A stretch of 64,000 nt of DNA from Schizophyllum amplum (GCA_007026445.1 VDMD01000002.1:2108001-2172000), one strand, 5' to 3'; counted from the stretch's first letter, positions 10,568 through 22,439 are shown. Notes: generated from the letters alone by a model not told the origin. A program made the numbers and translations.

Positions 10568-12286
10568 ATGCTCTCCCGCGCCTGGAAGCCCGCTCTGGTT
10601 GCGGCTGCTGTCAGCGCGCCCTCGTACTATCTGTACAAGTCCACCTACGGGCGAGACGACTCATTCGAAATCGTCGTCAAAGTCGCTGGCGCAGACGGTC
10701 GCCCCGAGCGCCAGAAGATGGTGCTCCCCCTCCAGTCCATGAAGCAGATCAATGCGCGGCTGCACGAGCACGAGACCTCGCGGACATGGTCCCGGCCGGG
10801 TGTCGTGTGGCGGTCCACGACATCCTTCCTCTCCAGCAACGACCCCATTGAGGACGCGAATGCGGCACAGATAGTGCAGAAGGACCCCAACTCCCCTGGC
10901 GACTACCTCTTCTACGCGGTCATGGACGGGCACGGCGGCCCCAACACCTCCAAACTGCTCTCGCACACCCTCATATCTGCTGTCGCGCGGGAATTAGCAA
11001 CCTTGACGCAGCCCGAGGACGCCTCCAACCTTGCCAAGCGCGCCGCATCCTTGATTTGGGCAAACAAAGCACCCATAGAGACCGATCCCCTCAGCATCTC
11101 GAAAGCCATGCAGACGGCATTCACGCGGCTCGACGACGAGATTCTGAAAATGCCCGTTCAATATCTGGCCTCCAAGATGGACGCGGCCTCGCGCGACAAA
11201 GACCTTGTGCCTGATCTCCGCGAAGACGAGGTCGCGCTGCTTGCGCTCAGGACTGCCGTGTCGGGTACGGTACACGTCAATGTACTACGTACGCAATGGG
11301 TTTACCGATTATTCAGGCAGTTGCGCGCTCTTGACGCTATTCGATACCGACAAAAGAGATCTCTATGTGGCCTGTGTCGGTGATAGTCGCGCGGTGGCTG
11401 GCATCCGCGAGTCTGGCGATGTCTGGGGTGTCGACGTACTGACTCAAGATCAGACTGGACGGAATCCCGAGGAGGTTGCCAGGTGAGTCTGTCAAGCGAT
11501 GTAGGCGGTTGCGTTCTAATGAAGTCGTAGAATCAAGTCGGAGCACCCAGCGGACGAGGCGGATAATCTCATCAGGAATGGGCGCGTATTCGGCGGCTTG
11601 GAGCCCTCCAGGGCATTTGGCGACGCGAAGTACAAGTGGCCGCCACAGCTGCAGCAAATGTGCGCCACTTCTTCTTTTGAACGACAATTTATCTGACTCC
11701 AGCAGCCTGAACGACACCATAGCGCCCATCGGCACGCGACCCAACATGTTGCGGCTCCTCCAGACGCCGCCCTATGTCATCGCCCGACCAGCCGTCACCC
11801 ATCGCAAGCTTTCGTTACCCTCTGACCCGCAAACTGGCAAGGAGATGAAGTTTGTGGTGATGGCGACTGACGGTCTCTGGGACATGTTGAGGTGCGCCGC
11901 TTCCACAATATCGCCCATCCTACAGCCGCTCATCCGATTGCAGTTCCGAAGAGGTCGTCAGCCTCGTCGCCGGGCACTTCGCTGGACTGCAGGGTGCCGT
12001 GCCCAAGGCGGAGCTCGAAAAACGCGTCCCTACGTCCATATCGAGTCCGACGGTCGAGGGCAAGGCAAAGACACGACGCACGGCGGAGGGCGCGTGGGTG
12101 TTCATGGACGACAACGTCAGCACGCATCTCATTCGCAATGCGTTCGGGGGAGCGGATGAGGAGAAGTTGCGGCATATTCTGAGCATCCCTTCGCCGTACT
12201 CGCGCAGGTATCGCGACGACATTACGGTGACTGTGGTCTGGTGGGACGGCGAGGAAGGAGAGCAGTCGATCAAGTCTAAACTATAG
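10568..12286 (+). CDS. PP2C-type protein phosphatase, mitochondrial (Ptc5/PDH phosphatase-like)
   Basis: Mg/Mn-dependent Ser/Thr phosphatase. The N-terminus (MLSRAWKPALVAAAVSAPSY) looks like a mitochondrial presequence or membrane anchor, as in Ptc5, which dephosphorylates pyruvate dehydrogenase E1; the substrate here is inferred. All PP2C signatures are present: FYAVMDGHGGPNTS, YVACVGDSRAVAG, FGGLEPSRAFGDAKYKW, FVVMATDGLWDML and RRYRDDITVTVVWW. The Asp residues of DGHGG, DG and DD are the metal ligands. The long first exon runs to about 11263; later exons are joined by short GT-AG introns, and the stop is at 12284-12286. The gene lies about 500 bases from the divergent disordered-protein gene. 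Confidence 0.92.
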
Positions 12287-12842
12287 TCACTTCCGCGAGT
12301 AATCATACTCCACTGTGCTTGAAGCTTGACGGTTGGCTTCCGTGCAAAGGCGGCGTTGTTAACCTGCTGCCGACGCATTCATCGTCGATTCATCGAAGCC
12401 CAACCTGGCAAGAAGATGATAAACCATTATTTCGCGGAGCACCAAATCTACGCCCAAGAAAGGCCCGTAGCGTAGCGGTGAGTAGGCTGTGAGGTAACGT
12501 AAGGAGTGCAGATAGCTATGGTACATGCAAGCAGAGCAATGCGGGTGAGTCAGGTGGGATAGAGTCAAGTGGGATGGAGACAGGAGGGGTGAGGAGTCAA
12601 GGGGATGCAGACAGGTGGAGAACAGGCGGGATGGAAACAAGTGGGATGAGGGCGCTGAGCAAAACGGTCGAGTCATGCGTGATGCGCAGAATCCGTGCGT
12701 GATATGCAGAATCCGTGCGTAGTATGCCGAATGCGTGCGTGGTATGTAGAATCCGTGCGGACAGTCGGAAACGGTGGACCATGATAATGCGCAGGAGAGA
12801 AGAGTCGTAAACATGGGGGTCGATGGCGCACGTGTTGGCGGG
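12287..12842. repeat. Tandem repeats between convergent genes
   Basis: Convergent intergenic region. At 12675-12760 a 20-base unit of the form RTGCGTGATATGCAGAATCC is repeated four times with a partial fifth and a few substitutions. Just before it (12545-12650) is a looser G-rich repeat of GTGGGATRGAGWCA-like words. No coding signal is convincing across the repeats. Confidence 0.65.
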
Positions 12843-13600
12843 CTAGGTCTGTCCCCGAGCATGCTCGAGCGACTTGTACCAGTCCTCTATCGAGGGGAGT
12901 TCGTCTTCATCTTCGTCGACGCCGAATATGTCGCACGTAGGGCGAGCGCTGGGCTCTGATGTGGCAGGCGGAGTGGTATCATCGCAGCTTGACGAGTCCT
13001 CCTCCGTCGTACGTGAGTAGGTCATCTCGCAGCCGTCTTCCGCATCGGCGGGCCAGTAGCACGGCTGCTCAGCGTATGACTGATCGCCGACCCCAGCGGA
13101 CGCGCAGCAGCACTCCGCCGCAAACTGGAAGCAGGCTTCGCACCGTGCGTACTGCACCTGTTGCTGCCACTGCGCTTCATACTGTGCCTGCCACCACTCT
13201 GGGCCCCACCACACCTGCATGCCGTGGTAATTGACCACCAAGAAGCGCCCGTCTTGCGGAAACGTAGGAAGATTCATCGCACCGGCCCAGGGCTCGTCGT
13301 TTGGCTCGGGCGTGATGATGATATGTGGCACGGTCAACGGATGGTCGGACTCAAGGATGAGGGTGTTCGGTGGGTGTTGGGACACGTCAAGGAGAGGCTG
13401 CAAGTAGTCGATGAGGGTCGGTCTAAAGTTCACGGAGATGAAGAAAGAACTCACCAGAGCTTGATCCGACCACTGGAATGGCCGCTCGAGATGGCTAAAT
13501 ACATCCTGGGATTCATATCGGACATAGAGCGCAACAGCAAGCTGGCTCGCGGCCTGTGCAACCAGCTGGAAGTTGCGCCGTTGCAATGCGGCAACAACTG
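12843..13600 (-). CDS. Hypothetical fungal protein (5' exon unresolved)
   Basis: Minus-strand coding sequence ending at 12843. It contains a clean intron (donor GTGAGT, acceptor TTTAG near 13435-13470) that joins FQWSDQAL to RPTLIDYLQPLLDVSQ. The protein has HIIITPEPNDEPWAG and a Trp/Gln-rich segment (GMQVWWGPEWWQAQYEAQWQ), then a Cys-rich patch CEACFQFAAECCCASAG and an acidic tail ending DWYKSLEHARGQT. The exon begins after an acceptor near 13600 rather than at an ATG, so at least one more exon lies upstream, probably within 13640-13870. I cannot fix that junction. No known domain is recognised. Confidence 0.55.
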
Positions 13601-13967
13601 AGCAGAAGATCAGACGTTCTATAGACGTTCTCTGAGTCTATACAAGGCTTGAGAGATCGTCCGAGGAAGAGTGCGGAGATGCATACCCAGAGAGCGAATG
13701 CGGCGTGACTGAACACGCGCACAGGACCAGGCTCCTGTTGAGCTTCTGACCCAATCTTCTCACTCTTGTGATGAAGACCCGAAGGGCAGGCGTCATGCAA
13801 GGGTCGTGGCGGTACGCTAAGATGATAGTCGTCTTGCGAAGGAGCGCAGTTGCATAGCGCGGTGACATGCTGCTCCCAGGTATGTTGCGCGTGCTCAATG
13901 GCAATGTGGGGCGTCCGCCATGGTGTGACCGAGTCAACAACAAGCTGATGGCAAGCGACGTAGGGTC

Positions 13968-14664
13968 TCAGGGCATCCTAAGATCCATGTCAGCCACCTC
14001 AAAGTCACAACGGTATAGCACACGCACATTGTCCGCCTGGCGGTCAAATGGGAACTCGCTGTCGTCCGAGTCGGCAGAGGTATCGGAGGAGGATGGGGAG
14101 GAGAGGTCCGGGTATACAGTGTTGTATGCGGCGGGGAAGATCGGGGACGGCGCCCTCTTCGAGCCGATGAGTTCGTTCGAGGCGTTATCGTCCTCGCGGG
14201 GCTCGCAGCGGGTAAGCGGCACAAACCCGTACTCGGGCTCGTTGTCGTGGTGGACGCCGTCCGGGGACGCAAAGCGGGTATCGCAGGGGAAGTGGGAGGT
14301 CGAGAGCGGCGCTTCAAGCATCGCGTTCACTGCTGAGTCGACCTGGCAACAAGCTCGGCGTTAGTAGCGGTCACCAATAATTGAGGCATGCCACACTCAC
14401 GCCATGCTGGGCATTTTCAGAGTGAGGTTGGGCGTCGACGTCGTCGACAAGGTGATGGTCGTCTACAAGAACAGTAATCGATTGTCGAGCGCGCTGTGTG
14501 ACCCGGCAGCACGTGTGGGTGACAAGCGCGCTATCTCGGCGGGTGACGTCACGCTGGCCATGCTCGCGTCGAGCGCGTGCAGCGGTACCGAGCGCCTTTG
14601 AAGTCGAACGGCGGCCGCGACGAGCAGGCGCGAGAGACGACATGGGGGAGATAACTTGCAGCAT
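13968..14664 (-). CDS. Hypothetical protein, two exons
   Basis: ATG 14664 opens MLQVISPMSSLAPARRGRRS, a basic N-terminal half. The first exon ends ...PHSENAQHG and joins across an intron with donor GTGAGT and acceptor TTGCCAG to VDSAVNAMLEAPLSTSHFPC. The second half is acidic and Ser/Asp-rich (SSPSSSDTSADSDDSEFPF), ending at 13968 with VADMDLRMP. No domain, signal peptide or membrane segment is evident. A TATATATA sequence at 14857-14865 lies about 190 bases upstream. The clean intron supports a real gene; the function is unknown. Confidence 0.55.
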
Positions 14665-15110
14665 AATGATGCTGTATCGATGCCCTTTTGTATAGGATGA
14701 GGAGATATGGATCTGAAAGGGAGAGAGCGGCGCGCGGTCTAATAAGGCAGACGAAGTGACAATGGACCAGCCAAGGAACTGAGGTACCGGACACTCAGTT
14801 GTGGATATGAAAGTGGGGGGTACAGGCAGTAGGTGCACATGCATGCACTGGGACCATGTATATATAGGTGACCATAGAAAATCTTTGTCTCCGCAATTGC
14901 GGGAGCGTGAGACATCCTTTATGTTCATGCATGCCTTTGTCTCCGTCGATCTGCCGTACTCTCCACGCACCGCGGACTTGACCGTACAGCCCGGTCATCG
15001 ACTATGCGAGACCCGGTACATAACCGATCCGTCATGCTTTGCAGGATCACACCGATAGTGAGGGAAAAGTATAGGAACGTGTTACGCAAAGAGAGGTCTC
15101 GTAGCGACAG
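14665..15110. other. Intergenic with a TATATATA element
   Basis: Promoter side of the 14664 gene and 3' side of the dehydrogenase gene. GTATATATAG at about 14856-14865 is the only distinctive element. Confidence 0.35.
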
Positions 15111-16695
15111 CTAGTTACTCTTCTGCGCGTTGTCGAGGTGAGCGTACGCATAATCCGCTCCGGACATCTGTCGGTCTTCGTCAGTCGCAGTTCAGCGAGC
15201 ACGCATGCGCACATACCCCCTGCGCAAGATCGACCAAGAAGCTCGGTAGCAGCTGCGTATACGGTATGAGCTTCACGTAGAACGGCAAGAGGATCTCCTG
15301 CGAGTTCTGTTCGTCAATCGCTTGAATGATCTCCTTGACAACGGTCACGGGAGGTATGGATGGCGCGAGGAACTGGAAGAGCGGCCAGTTCGGTAGGCGC
15401 ACGTCGCGGAACATTTTCGTCCATACGTGACCTGGGCAGACGACGGTTGTCCGGATGCCCGGGCAATGATATCTATGAGATGTTCAGCACTTTGAGCCTG
15501 TACGCGCAGAATGTCACTGACCTCTTGTCCAGTTCGTATCGCAAGGACTTGTTCAAGGAGATGACGGCCGCCTTGGACGCATTGTAGTCGGCTAGATCGG
15601 AGAAATTCTGTCAATCTCGAGGATCACTCCCTGAACATGCACTGACTCATTTGTGCTGTGCCCGCGAATCCCAACGCGGAAGACATAGTGATCTGCATGT
15701 TCTTCAGCGCGAATAAAGGACACGCATGTATTTGCACCTACGACGTGACCGGTCTTCTGCTCAATCATTCCTGGCAGGAAAGCCTTGAGGGTCCAAAAAT
15801 GGGACAGAGTATTGACCGCGAAGGTCCTGTTTAGCATGAGATCAAGAAGTCCACTACCCTGCCAGCGCACATACCTCTCGATCTCCGCAGGTGAAAGGTC
15901 TAGTATGAGCTTCGCTTGCACTATACCTGCGTTGTTCACAATGATCGTGGGCTGTCCGATCTAAAGAGACAGGTAAGCGACAAAAGTGGGCAGACATACA
16001 ATACCAACCTCCTCAATCACGGTCTTCGCCACTGCCTCGACTTCCTCCCACTTTGAGACATCACACTTGTAGTATGAGATGTTGTCTGTATTTCGTTAGC
16101 GAACGGCGGTCGTCGAGCAGGTCACTCACAGTGGTCGGTCGCAATGGGTTGGACGTCCAGGACGACGACATTCACATTGCGGACAGCCAGCGTGTTGGCT
16201 AGCAGCTCCCCAATACCGGATGATCCTGCCAGTCCTGTCAGAATATAGACAGCGGGTCGCGGTACAGCTGGCACAGACCTCCGGTAATGAGCACGACCTG
16301 CTCACCCCAATCGAGCGGGGGAGGGCCGAACAGGAAACTTCCTTGGTTGCGGTACAACGTGGACGACCATTTAATGAGCCCTGTTCATGTGAGACCCGTA
16401 CTGACATGTGGACATCGAGGGCTGACGTACAGAAGGCGCATACGGCAAGGAACCAGTAGAAGGAGTACACGATGAGGGGATCGCTGAGTGGGGCACCTTG
16501 GAAGAAGAAGAACGCAGGGACTAGAAAGAGGAAGAAAGGACCTGAGGAAAGGAGACCATGAGCTGCTAATCTTATCTTGCTCTATACGAAGGGTGACTTA
16601 CCGAAGGCGGTATGAGAGAGGACCTTGACAACCATGTCGATGTCCACATTGTCGAACATGAGCGACGGCTCTGCCGTGCGTTCGTCGGAGCCCAT
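15111..16695 (-). CDS. Membrane-anchored short-chain dehydrogenase/reductase (retinol dehydrogenase/17-beta-HSD type)
   Basis: NAD(P)-dependent oxidoreductase of the classical SDR fold; the substrate is unknown, probably a lipid alcohol or ketone. ATG 16695 begins MGSDERTAEPSLMF. The next exons carry a hydrophobic anchor around FFLFLVPAFFFF and VYSFYWFLAVCAF. Using acceptor GGCAG the nucleotide-binding motif reads LITGGSSGIGELLANTL (TGxxxGIG), followed by a conserved strand ending VVVLDVQP. NNAGI and the catalytic YNASKAAVISLNKS (Tyr-x3-Lys) are present, then CPGIRTTVVCPGHVWTKMF. The last exon gives SGADYAYAHLDNAQKSN with the stop at 15111. About seven exons. Confidence 0.85.
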
Positions 16696-17253
16696 GTTGG
16701 GGAGGATGGTGCGTGAAGGGGAACGGGGAGGTAAGGAAAGTGGGGGAAGCCTGCCAGAGGCTCGTGGACGCCGGGTTCAGTCGCGCCTCGAGGGCAAGAG
16801 ACGTGGATCACTGATCGGATCTTCGGCGAACGCCGAGAGTCCACGCGAGTAATTGCAGATGGCAAAAGCCCTTTGTCTGTCCCATTCCGGTCGTGTATCT
16901 GGTCGGCGTCTATTCCAGGGGAGGAGTATGGGCGTTTGCTGCGGGTGCACACAAGTTCATGTTCTCACTACGCCTTCACTACCGATGAGGATGAAGATGA
17001 AGATGCGCCTGGTTGAGGCTAGCCATGACATCGGCACGCGGCTCGAAGGCTGCTTGCCAGGAAGGCGCTCCCGGTGTCAAGAAGAAGCCAGAAAATTAGT
17101 CGTGAAAGCCTCTTTATTGTTGTTTCGATTGGTCACCGGTCACTCGCCGTCCTTCTCTCTCGACGACGTGGCTGCTGCTCGCTTGCGACGCTTTTTCAAC
17201 GCTCCTTGTCTCTCGCGTCGATATACTGCTGCTCCCTTGCGCGCGCCTTGAAC
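16696..17253. other. Divergent intergenic region
   Basis: About 560 bases between the dehydrogenase start (minus) and the next plus-strand gene. Pyrimidine-rich tracts near 17110-17230 resemble a fungal promoter; no gene is seen. Confidence 0.4.
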
Positions 17254-19728
17254 ATGGACAACATCATCAACAAGGAGGATAAGCTTCTGCAAGAGTGTCC
17301 ACGCGCTCCGGGCATGGAGGCACGTCCCGCCTCACTGAAGCTTGACAACGCCTTTTTCTTACGTGTGTGGACAGATTTCCGAGCGACAGCACGAGCAAAG
17401 TGAGACCCATGTTCGTTATTTCTCTGTCTGTTTGACGCGTCGAATCGCGATGCTGAAATCTTTTTCCCTCCCCTTCAGTTGTCGGCGCCTGTTCTCGCGA
17501 AGTCGGCCAGCTATATCCAAGTAACTGTTGCCTCGCGTGACTGTGGTCCGCGCAGCGTCTGACGAGACTTTAGGTGGCAATGGCAGGTATCGGCGAGCGA
17601 AACAGCGGTAACGCAACCTCGGCGTCCATCGCGCCAGATAGCTGTGACATTTCCCTGGACAGCATGAACATACGCGGCCCGAACGACGTCCAATCTGACA
17701 TAGCGCCGGCCAGCTGTAGCGCACTACAAGTCGCCAATCTAGCTGAAAATGTGCGCATATATGCCGTTCTCTGCGACCTAATGATCTCACCAAAGTGCAT
17801 AGAACGATCATTGCCATCCTACTATATCCTCTTCTCCAGTTTCTGCGGGTGGCATCGAAACTTCGGATCCTCCAGTAGAAGAAACGACTATCAAACGGGC
17901 ACCGCTGCCGCGTATTACCACTTTCGGCGTAGCCACGAATGTGCGTTGCCCCCGCCCATTCATAATTCGTACTCAACCATACTTCTAGATCGCCTTCGAC
18001 TACCCGGAGATCGCCAAAGAGGTTTTGTCACTTCCCATCGGCAGTGACGCCGAAGCCTTGCTAGGACATATGATCAAAGCGAAGCCTTCGCCTGCAGATC
18101 AACCATCGACACTTGCACAAACTACGCCTCCAGTCCCGCTATCCAACTCCCCGTCTGTACACGCCAGCCAACAGGCACATGCACGTCAACGCAGCTCAAA
18201 GCGCGCCAAGAAGGGCTCTGCTGCTCCCTCTGCTCCCTCTGCTCCCTCTGCTCCTCCGTCTCCTATCGTCCCTACGTCTCCACTACCCGCCGACCTATAT
18301 GTACGCCGCGCGCGCAACGGAGAGCCGCATGCCTCTCAGACCTCGAGGCTTCCGCGTCAACAAAATCCTGAAATACAAGATTATCGGTTCTCTCAGAATG
18401 CGGATACCAATAACGACTGGCGCTCGCATGCTCAAAACCGTCAGGACCCCAAATTACATCAGCAACATGCTTCTCCCGTGCTCCGAACCAGCAAATCTCG
18501 TGGAAGTATGAATCCAGTGCACGATTCTTCATCGTCTCTCGAACCGCAGGCCGGCGAACGCGACATATGGCAGCCCGCATCCGGGTTTTCGCCTACGCCC
18601 TCGGCTCCTACCGACGCCGACGTTTGGCGCATGATGCTCGACGAATGCAGAGCGCAGAACGCAGCTGGACTCGTCGACGAGCTGCATGCTGCCGACTCTT
18701 CTGCTGCGCAAGGCATCGGCTCTGGCCAAAGACGCGCGTCGTTGCCGTTACCTGCTCCAGAAGACAAGAGTGACGAGGCACGATGGCACTCTTATGCAGC
18801 TCATTCGACCTCTTCAGCTGGCTGTGCGCCTTCCGGTCACTCTCAGACACCAGAACGATCTCCTATCGACGTCTGGTCTACGCTGTACTCAAACTCGCAG
18901 TACACTCATACGCCTGAGCCGAATCCTGGCCACCAGCAACGTCACTCAGGCGAGCTCGAAGACGTACGTCTCGCGTACGACACCTACCCCGAACATCAAC
19001 AGCAGTATGCGCCATCTCAAGATGCTTTTTATGGCCACCACATGCTCCCTGCTGCTCCGCAAGCGCGCCGCCTTGTGGATCATCGGCATCTGCCACTAGC
19101 TCAACAGCGCCAGCCTGATAACGCTTACTACGGTAGCCCGTACGCCCCGAAGGAGGACCTCATCGCTTCGGCAGCTTCGCTACGCGTCCGGACGCCGTCT
19201 CAGAAGGAAGTCGCTGCTCTCGCCTACGCTCATGCTTCCAAAATTCTCCGCGCGCAAGGACTGTATAACAAAACTCCTGCCTCCGATCGCTCCGACCCAT
19301 CTGCCCATGCTTCGGGGGGCATTCCTACTGGGCATCATCATCATATCGGCGGTCAAAATCGCCAGCAGCCGATGCAAGACGTTCCGCGAGACCGGCAGCA
19401 GTTCTTCCCTATGGCGAATGCTGCGCCATTCATCCCTATGGCGAATGCTGCGCCATTCAGCTCCAACAGCAGTATGTCTGGCGCTTCTGGGCACCGTGGC
19501 GAGGAAGGACAGTACTCCTTGGTCGAGTACACAGGTGCAGCAGGAGGACAGGCAGGTTCTCGGTCTTACTCGCAGGAAGAGGTGACTGCGATATTGACGA
19601 GGCATCTGATGGCTGCAGACGAGCAGCGTCGGGCTGAAGACGAGCGGCGTCGGGCTGAAACCGCGCACAGGCCACCTCAGTATGCTGCTCCTCGTCGCTT
19701 CGATGATGGCGCACAGCAGGGGTGGTAG
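17254..19728 (+). CDS. Low-complexity, Gln/His/Ser/Pro-rich protein of unknown function
   Basis: The last exon (from about 17992) is secure: after an acceptor at ATACTTCTAG it reads IAFDYPEIAKEVLSLPIGSD and stays open to the stop at 19726-19728. The exon before it reads SAGGIETSDPPVEETTIKRA and ends FGVATN. Farther 5' the structure is unclear. ATG 17254 (MDNIINKEDKLLQ) is a good candidate start, but two frames compete at 17340-17400 and again at 17480-17760. The protein is disordered, with PSA repeats, a duplicated nine-residue unit PMANAAPFI, and a C-terminal charged helix repeating DEQRRAE/DERRRAE. No catalytic domain is seen. Confidence 0.65.
18222..18255 (+). repeat. 9-base coding repeat (PSA repeats)
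   Basis: TGCTCCCTC occurs three times in tandem, then diverges, encoding Pro-Ser-Ala units inside the low-complexity protein. Confidence 0.8.
19407..19460 (+). repeat. 27-base coding tandem duplication
   Basis: Two adjacent 27-base copies that differ only at the last base, each encoding PMANAAPFI or nearly so. The near-identity indicates recent duplication by slippage. Confidence 0.85.
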
Positions 19729-20021
19729 ATCTTTATATCCACGTATTGTCAGTGAGTTATTCCTCATGCCTGCTCATCTGAAATGGCTGACGGTTTTTAC
19801 GCAGGACAGTGCTCTCTCGCATCCAGTTCATATACGAAAGGATCGCCTCAGTCTCTCCAGCATTCGAGCAAGTGTATCATTACGATTGTAGGCGAGGCTA
19901 CTGCGCCTGGCCGTGGGGTTGTATATGCGAATAAATATAACGAGTGTATGTGCGATCCCGATGCCCACCAATTCATACATGATCCTCAGATGTTCCTGTG
20001 TGTGAAGCAGCAGCCTGGCTT

Positions 20022-21534
20022 CTAGAAACCAGCACTTTCCCGGATAGCGTCGAGTAGAATGTCCTCGTAGTCACCACCAGCTTCCCACATCGCGAAGCCG
20101 CGCAGACCCATGTCCTTGATGAACGCGCCCTTGGCTGAGAATGTTTCCTCCGAGTCGTATGAGATCATGACTTCGGTGGTGGTGTTGTAGACAAAGGCTA
20201 TAAACTGCGATCAGCATCGTCGAATCATGATCCTATGAGAGGGTCTGAACGTACCCGTCATGCTACACTCATCGAAGACATAAGGAACACCGTCTGCAGG
20301 CTGGCCGTCACAGCCCAGGTAGCCCTGCTCGACGAGACCCCAGTAGTTGATGACGCCGCCCTGCGTAGTGTTGGCACCACACGCGTCAACACCGGGCTGG
20401 TCATCCCAGACATCGCCGGCGGGGAATGCCGATGCGTTGAACGCAGGGTAAAGCGTGAGCTGATCCGTGCCATTGAAAGCAGAGGTCTTGTTGACGGCGA
20501 AGGAGTGCCCGTACGAGGGAACGCCGAGTACAATCTTGTCGAGGGGCATGCCGGCGGCGGTCCACGCCTGCACGGCGGACACAGCGGAGCCCTGCTGATT
20601 CTCTGGAGCAGCGCAGGAGTCGTTCAAAGGCGCGTTGGGGCCAACGGCTGAGCTCCAGGAGCCCCATACATCGTAGCTGTGAGACGACGGGTCAACCATT
20701 GCGTACAAGCACGAGATGATGCATCATATACTTCATGATGGCGACGTAGTCGAAGACGTCGGCGAAGGCGGACATGTTCGCTGACGGTTCGCCGTCCGCG
20801 TCCATGAAGGGGCTGATTCCAGTCGCGGCGGAGACTTCGAGCGTCGCACCGAACTCGTCCGCACGGAGCTCCTGCAGGAAGGCAAGGAGATTGGCGGTGT
20901 CGTTCACGTTGATGGTGTTGCAGCCGAGGCCCTGGTTGTTAGGGGCCTCCCAGTCAATGTCAATCGCCTCGAGCTCGTACTCCATCGCGAACTGCGAGAT
21001 GTGGTCAGTGGCTAGTTACCGTAAGGCTGAGACTTGGGACGCACGTCGAGGACCGTCTTGACGAAGGCCGTGCGGTTCTCGGGAGTGGCGACGGCAGATG
21101 AGAAGAAACGGGAGCCTGTCCATCCGCCGATGCTGATGGCTGGGGTGACGCCCTAGAGAATGGATGAGACCCGTGTCAGGGAAGGCTATCGTGGACGTAC
21201 GTTCTCCTTCGCTCTGGCCACGAAATCTGGCAGGAGGGTCCCATTAGAACCGCTCATGTCCAAACCGCCATCGGGTGTCGTCTCCGCAAAGGAGTATGTC
21301 AGCTTCGTGTACTTGTCCCAGGACAAGTCGTCCAGCGAGAAGGCCGGTGTGGAGTTTGTGTGCCACCCGGCAAGCCTTTGTCGCGAAGTCAGCTACCAAT
21401 ATTATAGCACGACCGGAGATAGAGACGTACCACGCTGCGGCTACTTTCGTGCTGCCAGTGTCATTGCTAGCCTGTGCAAAGGCGTACGGCGCGGCAAGGA
21501 GAGTGGGGAGAAGGAACGAGCCAAGGGGAAGCAT
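20022..21534 (-). CDS. GH18 chitinase, secreted
   Basis: Endochitinase-type glycoside hydrolase family 18, acting on chitin in the wall or environment. ATG 21534 gives a signal peptide (MLPLGSFLLPTLLAAPYAFA). Downstream are SWDKYTKLTYSFAETTPDGG, AISIGGWTGSRFFSSAV (the SxGG motif) and the catalytic block YELEAIDIDWEAPNNQG. The proton-donor Glu of DxDWE is kept, but the first Asp of DxxDxDxE is Glu here. Later segments are GMPLDKIVLGVPSYGHSF, NYWGLVEQGYLGC and MGLRGFAMWEAGGDYEDIL, with the stop at 20022. N-glycosylation sequons are frequent. About seven short introns. No carbohydrate-binding module is seen. Confidence 0.92.
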
Positions 21535-21591
21535 GACGGGAGAGGGGGAGAGGAAGGGAAGAATGTGACCTTCTGCGCATCCGTTCCAAGG

Positions 21592-21599
21592 TTTATATA
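21592..21599 (-). promoter_or_regulatory. TATA box of the chitinase gene
   Basis: Minus strand reads TATATAAA about 60 bases upstream of ATG 21534. Confidence 0.55.
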
Positions 21600-22439
21600 G
21601 TCATGGCCGGGACGAGCCCAGGACGAGCCTGGCAAATTTGCGCGCCTGTTCTGTGCAGGTTCTGTGTGTCGGCTATGTATCATGATGCATCATGTCGAGA
21701 TGTCGACGGAGTTTCGTGTTGATCGAAGCAACCGGAGGATTTACGCCGCAGCGTCCCTTGAGCGTCCCTCTCTTCCGAGCCTCGACGCGGCTTGTTTCTT
21801 GCTCGATGGGGCTGAGGCCGTGTACATACCTATTACCACCACGTATCATCTACACGACAAGCGTGTTGATCAGTACTCTAACGACGGGCGAACGCTATCC
21901 ATGCAGATTAGGCCTCGACCGGCACTTGCGGCCAACAGTTGCGGCTGCCCAGCTCGGTATGTCGTGGCGGGTTGCAGCGTCAACGACAGAATAAATGGAT
22001 CTGCCTGCTCGGAAGTTCGACCAGCTGAGCGAAGCCGTGCAGGGACGGCACCTGGACGGCGCTGCCCCCAAGGGCTTCATGATCGCAAGGCCACTGCAGG
22101 GCTATTCTAAGGTGCGATGAAAGAGCTTGCACTCGAGCAGCGGATGAACGGGATGGGAAGAAACAAAAGCGGGCATTGCTCGAGAGCTTCCTCTGTTTAA
22201 GATACAACATCGGGAAACACGAGTCCAACAAGGTCGACAGGCTGTCGGATGGGAAGTAAGCGAAAGAAGGGAAAGGAGGAAAAGGCAGCATACAGAGCAA
22301 ATACAAGAGTCCGATCCGAGGTTCCTTTGGTGCACAGAACGCCTGGAGGGCGAGCCTTCCTTTAGCGACACACTACAGTGACAGATACCTCCGTTGGATG
22401 TGCTCTCATGGTTGCACATTTTCCCTGTAGAGTTGGAGA
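21600..22439. other. Intergenic between the two secreted-protein genes
   Basis: About 840 bases. The left part is the chitinase promoter and the right part the 3' side of the CAP gene. Plus-strand frames at 21664-22110 have no recognisable domain or splice support. Confidence 0.4.

Noticed and set aside
16140..16270. Apparent two-residue insertion in the dehydrogenase glycine motif (TGGLAGSSGIG)
   Set aside because: Using the next acceptor (GGCAG) gives the canonical TGGSSGIG, so no real insertion.
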